This document shows, piece by piece, positions 15,430 to 19,059 of a stretch of DNA of 19,059 nucleotides. The position numbers were made by a program, and so were the translations under genes. The notes below the pieces were generated by a model. The model was not told where the DNA came from, did not search any database, and saw only the letters and a program-made list of their open reading frames with translations. The DNA comes from CAYNDB01 sp964395915 (lineage in GTDB: Bacteria; Nitrospinota_A; UBA7883; JAJRTC01): NCBI GenBank assembly GCA_964395915.1, contig CAYNDB010000042.1, positions 1 through 19,059 of the forward strand, given 5' to 3'. The first letter of the stretch is position 1. Each line of letters starts with the position of its first letter.

Positions 15430-17763
15430 GTGGGCGCACCTTGGCGTAAAATACTAAGCGAAATAATTGGGGTGACTCTTGTAGCGTCCACGGTTCTTTT
15501 GTGCGTAAGCCTGATCAGCCACAACCCGTCAGACCCTTCTTTTAACAGTTACCTGTCAAAATCCACTACGGTTAGCAATTATGCGGGGATAATAGGCGCC
15601 ACGCTGTCCGACATGCTCGTGCAATCTGTCGGCGTGATGTCATGGCTTGCGCTGATCGCCATTTTGTATATCGGGATAGCGCTTTGTTCCGGGGTTGGCC
15701 CGGTGACCTTTCTGCTATTTATCGGCGGATTCATTCTCATGGTCGGCTCCCTTGCCGGCGCTACCAATATTTCCTGGCCTGCGGATCCTATGTTTTCGGG
15801 AACAGCTTCAGGTGGTTTTGTCGGCCGGTTCGTGGCGAAGGAGGTCATGGTTCCATGGTTCTCGATTTACGGATCATACATCATCCTTGCGGCGTTGGCT
15901 TTAAGCTCGATACTGTTGGTGACAAGGCTTTCCCTCTCTGAGACGGCTGTGGCTGTGGCAAAATTTTTCTGGAGAGCCCGGGGCTGGGCTGTTTTGGCGG
16001 GAAAAATATTTTGGCGCATGGCGAGCTTTGTGGCCAGGATAAGAATCCCGATTTTGATGGAGACCGAAGAGGAACGTAGTATTAAAAAGAAAAAAAGCAA
16101 GGTTCGACTAAAAGACAAGAATATGGACGGCGCCGAGATAGAATCACTCCCTCCACCGGACATAGTGGACTTTAGCGCCATACAAGATGTGTCGCCCACG
16201 CCACCTAGTAAAGTGGCGAATTCTTTAAAGGATGAGGCGGATTCTTTCCGGCAGGAGATGTTCAGGTTCTCACAATCAGACTACGCGCTTCCAGCCCTGA
16301 AACTTCTTGATTCGGCTCCCAGAAGGAAAATTGTACGCAGTTCCAAAGAGGATCTTTTGAAAAGCTCCAAAATCCTTGAAAAGAAACTGCTCGATTTCGG
16401 GATAGAGGGCCGTGTAACGCAGGTTTTACCCGGACCTGTCATAACTATCTATGAGTTCGAGCCTGCGCCGGGCATAAAAGTCTCGCGGATAGTGAATCTT
16501 TCCGACGATCTTGCAATGAGTATGCGGGCAATGTCCATTCGTATTCTGGCCCCTGTGCCTGGCAAGCCTGTGGTCGGTATAGAGGTGCCCAACGCTCATC
16601 GGGAGCCAGTTTATCTGAAAGAGCTTCTTTCAAGTGATGAATACAGGGTATCCGACGCAAAAATACCTTTGACTCTGGGCAGGGATGTGACCGGTCAGCC
16701 TATTATCGTCGACCTGGTGCAGATTCCTCACCTTTTGATAGCCGGCTCAACAGGCTCCGGCAAGAGTGTTGGGATCAACGCCATGATCTGCTCAATACTG
16801 TATAACGCCACACCCGACGAAGTTAAATTCATCATGATAGACCCAAAAATGCTGGAGCTTTCCATATACGACGGCATACCGCATCTTATAGCGCCGGTTG
16901 TCACCAACCCGAAGAAGGCGTCCAACGCGCTTCGCTGGGTGGTCGGCGAAATGGAACGCAGATACGCCATGTTGTCCGAACTTGGCGTGCGCAATATTGA
17001 TGGTTATAACAAAATGGTGGACGCCAATTTAAAAGAACTTGGTAAAAAAGGTGTTCGCCCTGGCGAAAATGAAGATGGGACAGAAGAGCCGCTGACCGAG
17101 CGTCTGCCCTATATTGTTGTGGTTGTAGATGAGCTGGCCGATCTTATGATGGTCTCTTCCAAGGATGTGGAGGACGCGCTGGCCCGCTTGGCACAGATGG
17201 CGCGAGCCGCCGGAATACACCTGATTGTAGCGACGCAAAGGCCGAGCGTCGATGTGCTTACAGGGCTTATCAAGGCGAATTTCCCGGCCAGAATAAGCTT
17301 CCAGGTTCGGTCCCGCGTAGATTCGCGCACGATCATAGACTCTATGGGCGCGGAAAAGCTGCTGGGCAAAGGGGATATGCTTTTCCTTCCGCAAGGCGCC
17401 TCAAAGCTTATGAGGGTTCAAGGCCCGTTTGTGTCCGACGCCGAGATACACCGCGTTGTAAAAGCTCTGAAAAAACAGCTCAACCCCATTTATAACGACG
17501 ATATCTTAAAACCACGGGTAGAAGAGAGCGAAGCGGATCCAGAAGAGGATATGGACGAGCTTTACGATCAGGCGGTGGAGCTTGTGGCCCGGACGCGGCA
17601 GGCGAGCATATCCATGATCCAGCGCCGCTTGAGAATCGGGTATAACCGCGCCGCCCGAATAGTCGAGGCGATGGAGAAGCAGGGGCTTGTGGGCCCGGCT
17701 GTCGGCGTAAAACCTCGCGAAGTGTTCGTCCGCGCCACCGACGACGTTGAGACGTACAACTAA
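15430..17763 (+). CDS. ftsK: DNA translocase FtsK
   Basis: FtsK sits at the division septum and pumps chromosomal DNA, activating XerCD dimer resolution and terminus segregation. The 777-residue protein is a compact FtsK/SpoIIIE form. The N-terminus (~1-175) holds about four membrane helices, followed by a short charged linker. The alpha/beta motor has Walker A GSTGSGKS (439-446), IDPKMLELS and Walker B with Asp567-Glu568 (VVVDELADL), then ATQRPSVDV. The C-terminal gamma winged helix starts near residue 709 (DELYDQAVELV) and contains ASISMIQRRLRIGYNRAA, the DNA-orientation reader. The GTG start at 15430 is supported by AGAGG about seven bases upstream. No terminator is visible before the cytochrome gene, 92 bases downstream. 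Confidence 0.97.
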   Translation: MGAPWRKILSEIIGVTLVASTVLLCVSLISHNPSDPSFNSYLSKSTTVSNYAGIIGATLSDMLVQSVGVMSWLALIAILYIGIALCSGVGPVTFLLFIGGFILMVGSLAGATNISWPADPMFSGTASGGFVGRFVAKEVMVPWFSIYGSYIILAALALSSILLVTRLSLSETAVAVAKFFWRARGWAVLAGKIFWRMASFVARIRIPILMETEEERSIKKKKSKVRLKDKNMDGAEIESLPPPDIVDFSAIQDVSPTPPSKVANSLKDEADSFRQEMFRFSQSDYALPALKLLDSAPRRKIVRSSKEDLLKSSKILEKKLLDFGIEGRVTQVLPGPVITIYEFEPAPGIKVSRIVNLSDDLAMSMRAMSIRILAPVPGKPVVGIEVPNAHREPVYLKELLSSDEYRVSDAKIPLTLGRDVTGQPIIVDLVQIPHLLIAGSTGSGKSVGINAMICSILYNATPDEVKFIMIDPKMLELSIYDGIPHLIAPVVTNPKKASNALRWVVGEMERRYAMLSELGVRNIDGYNKMVDANLKELGKKGVRPGENEDGTEEPLTERLPYIVVVVDELADLMMVSSKDVEDALARLAQMARAAGIHLIVATQRPSVDVLTGLIKANFPARISFQVRSRVDSRTIIDSMGAEKLLGKGDMLFLPQGASKLMRVQGPFVSDAEIHRVVKALKKQLNPIYNDDILKPRVEESEADPEEDMDELYDQAVELVARTRQASISMIQRRLRIGYNRAARIVEAMEKQGLVGPAVGVKPREVFVRATDDVETYN

Positions 17764-17855
17764 TCTCTCCGCCAATTTTCCTTTGTCTGTTGTTGCGCCT
17801 GTCCATTTTTCTGCTAAGCTTGAAACCAAAACTATTTTAAGGATTGTAGGTTTAT

Positions 17856-18305
17856 ATGAGTAAGAAGAAAAAGAGTCCGGCCAAGAAAAGTACTGTAAAT
17901 CTGGCGATAATTGCTTTTTTGACTATCGTTGCGGTGGCCTTTGCATACATGAAATTAAGTAGCTTTGAGGATGATAATACCGCCGGATTGAAAATACCGA
18001 AGCTTTCTGAAGCGGCTTTGACGGGGCAGAAATTGTTTAATAAGAATTGCGCCAAGTGTCATGGCGAAAACGGAGTGGGAACCGATCAGGGGCCGCCTCT
18101 TATACATAATATTTACAACCCCGGTCATCATGGCGACTCATCTTTTTACAGGGCCGTAGCGGAAGGGTCCATGCAGCACCACTGGTCTTTTGGTGACATG
18201 CCTCCCCAGACGCATGTAGAGGTAGGCGAAGTTACCAAGATCATCGCTTTCATACGTGAAGTGCAAAGCGCCAACGGAATTAAATCGAAAAAACATACTA
18301 TGTGA
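17856..18305 (+). CDS. Membrane-anchored monohaem c-type cytochrome
   Basis: This is a small electron carrier of 149 residues. A lysine-rich N-terminus is followed by an uncleaved-looking membrane helix (~14-32), placing the haem domain in the periplasm. There is a single haem-binding motif, CAKCH (Cys65, Cys68, His69), in GQKLFNKNCAKCHGENGVGT. Met115 in FGDMPP is the likely distal ligand, so this is a class I cytochrome. Two His-His pairs (GHHGD and QHHWSFGD) flank the distal side; such pairs occur in related proteobacterial cytochromes. Redox partners cannot be deduced. The ATG at 17856 has TAGG about seven bases upstream. I found no convincing promoter in the 92-base gap after ftsK. Confidence 0.9.
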   Translation: MSKKKKSPAKKSTVNLAIIAFLTIVAVAFAYMKLSSFEDDNTAGLKIPKLSEAALTGQKLFNKNCAKCHGENGVGTDQGPPLIHNIYNPGHHGDSSFYRAVAEGSMQHHWSFGDMPPQTHVEVGEVTKIIAFIREVQSANGIKSKKHTM

Positions 18306-18363
18306 CGCCTGGCGCCAAACAAAACGCCATTATGCCGCATTTATTATTCAGAGGAGGTAGGTC

Positions 18364-18843
18364 ATGGCAAAAGAATGGGGGACGATAGCTGAACATTTGG
18401 CGAAATTCGCCATGGAACAGCCTGTCTTTTTTATTGCGTCGGCCGCCGGGGATGACGATGTGAACATCTCTCCTAAAGGTGTGGCCACGCTAAAAGTTAT
18501 AGACGAGAAAACTGTCACGTACGCCGACTATCATGGCTCCGGCGCCCAGACGGCCGCGCATATGGAAAAAGGCGGAAAAGCGACGCTGCTATTTGTGTCG
18601 TTTGGCGCCAAGCCGCTTATAGTGAGGTTTTATTGTGTCGGCCGGACAGTCGCAAAAGGCTCGGAAGAGTTCAATGAAATACTTGACGCGCATTATCCTG
18701 ATTTTGATCACAATCATTTCCGTCAGGTTTTTGTTTTCGATGTCTACCGCGTTCAGACGAGCTGTGGCTACGGTGTTCCTGTAATGGACTATGTCGGCGA
18801 CAGGTCTGACGAGAAATTCTTTAAAGAGCTTTACGATAAATAA
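18364..18843 (+). CDS. Pyridoxamine 5'-phosphate oxidase-fold (flavin-binding) family protein
   Basis: The 159-residue protein resembles the split-barrel PNPOx-like family, whose members bind FMN, F420 or haem. Matching features are PVFFIASAAGDDDVNISPKG near the N-terminus (a typical first strand and turn), the TYADYHGSGAQTAAHM segment, KATLLFVSFG and VRFYCVGRT. The family often acts as a flavin reductase or nucleotide oxidase, but the substrate cannot be set from sequence, and it is unlikely to be true PdxH. The ATG at 18364 has the strongest Shine-Dalgarno in the window (GAGGAGG). It lies 58 bases after the cytochrome gene, so the two may be cotranscribed, but no functional link is shown. 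Confidence 0.8.
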   Translation: MAKEWGTIAEHLAKFAMEQPVFFIASAAGDDDVNISPKGVATLKVIDEKTVTYADYHGSGAQTAAHMEKGGKATLLFVSFGAKPLIVRFYCVGRTVAKGSEEFNEILDAHYPDFDHNHFRQVFVFDVYRVQTSCGYGVPVMDYVGDRSDEKFFKELYDK

Positions 18844-18932
18844 GTCGGCGGACCGCTACAATCACAGCTATAAAAAATCGTGGTACCTGTTCCTTTCCGG
18901 AATGTTAAGCTTGTCATCTGCGGGGTTTTTTT

Positions 18933-19023
<91 letters not shown>

Positions 19024-19059
19024 TTACCTGGCGACTCCAATTACAATCAGCAAATGAGG

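Noticed and set aside
18310..18329. TGGCG/CGCCA inverted repeat downstream of the cytochrome gene as a terminator
   Set aside because: The stem is only five base pairs with a ten-base loop and no following T-run.

Overview
This is an ordinary bacterial chromosomal segment packed with chromosomal genes. There are 15 protein-coding genes (one cut by the left edge) and one tRNA, with little intergenic DNA: no gene-free stretch exceeds about 200 bases. A peptidoglycan synthase (PBP1A), a Wzt-type polysaccharide export ATPase and a membrane-anchored c-type cytochrome point to a respiring Gram-negative bacterium. HrcA, a family-4 Fe-S uracil-DNA glycosylase, a LarA-family racemase and a fused CoaBC together resemble deltaproteobacterial, Nitrospinota-like or related lineages. 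That placement is inference from gene content; no rRNA or other phylogenetic marker was compared.

Layout from left to right. A cysQ-like phosphatase fragment (minus strand, cut at base 1) diverges from a plus-strand run rmuC - oppF - larA (423-3899), whose genes nearly touch or overlap. The minus-strand block coaBC - udg4 - PBP1A (8265 down to 3926) converges on it, with overlapping or one-base-spaced genes. Further upstream on the minus strand are an MFS transporter (9628-8402), the heat-shock pair hrcA - grpE (11638-9831), and a glycan module of a Wzt-like ABC ATPase and two GT4 glycosyltransferases (15246-11715). Across a 183-base divergent promoter region lies ftsK on the plus strand, followed by a small anchored cytochrome c, a PNPOx-fold protein and tRNA-Ser(CGA).

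How the genes work together. CoaBC makes 4'-phosphopantetheine for CoA, Udg4 removes uracil from DNA, and PBP1A polymerises and cross-links peptidoglycan; they are grouped by transcription rather than by pathway. HrcA and GrpE belong to the heat-shock circuit, but neither dnaK/dnaJ nor a CIRCE operator is present. The Wzt/GT/GT set probably builds and exports a surface glycan but lacks its permease (Wzm). OppF likewise lacks its permeases and substrate-binding protein, and LarA lacks its nickel-cofactor synthesis genes (larB, larC, larE). These missing partners are the main points worth checking.

I found no CRISPR array, insertion sequence, prophage, integron or clear intrinsic terminator, and nothing I could defend as a new system. 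Several genes start with GTG or TTG (udg4, PBP1A, grpE, ftsK), so some start calls rest on Shine-Dalgarno context.
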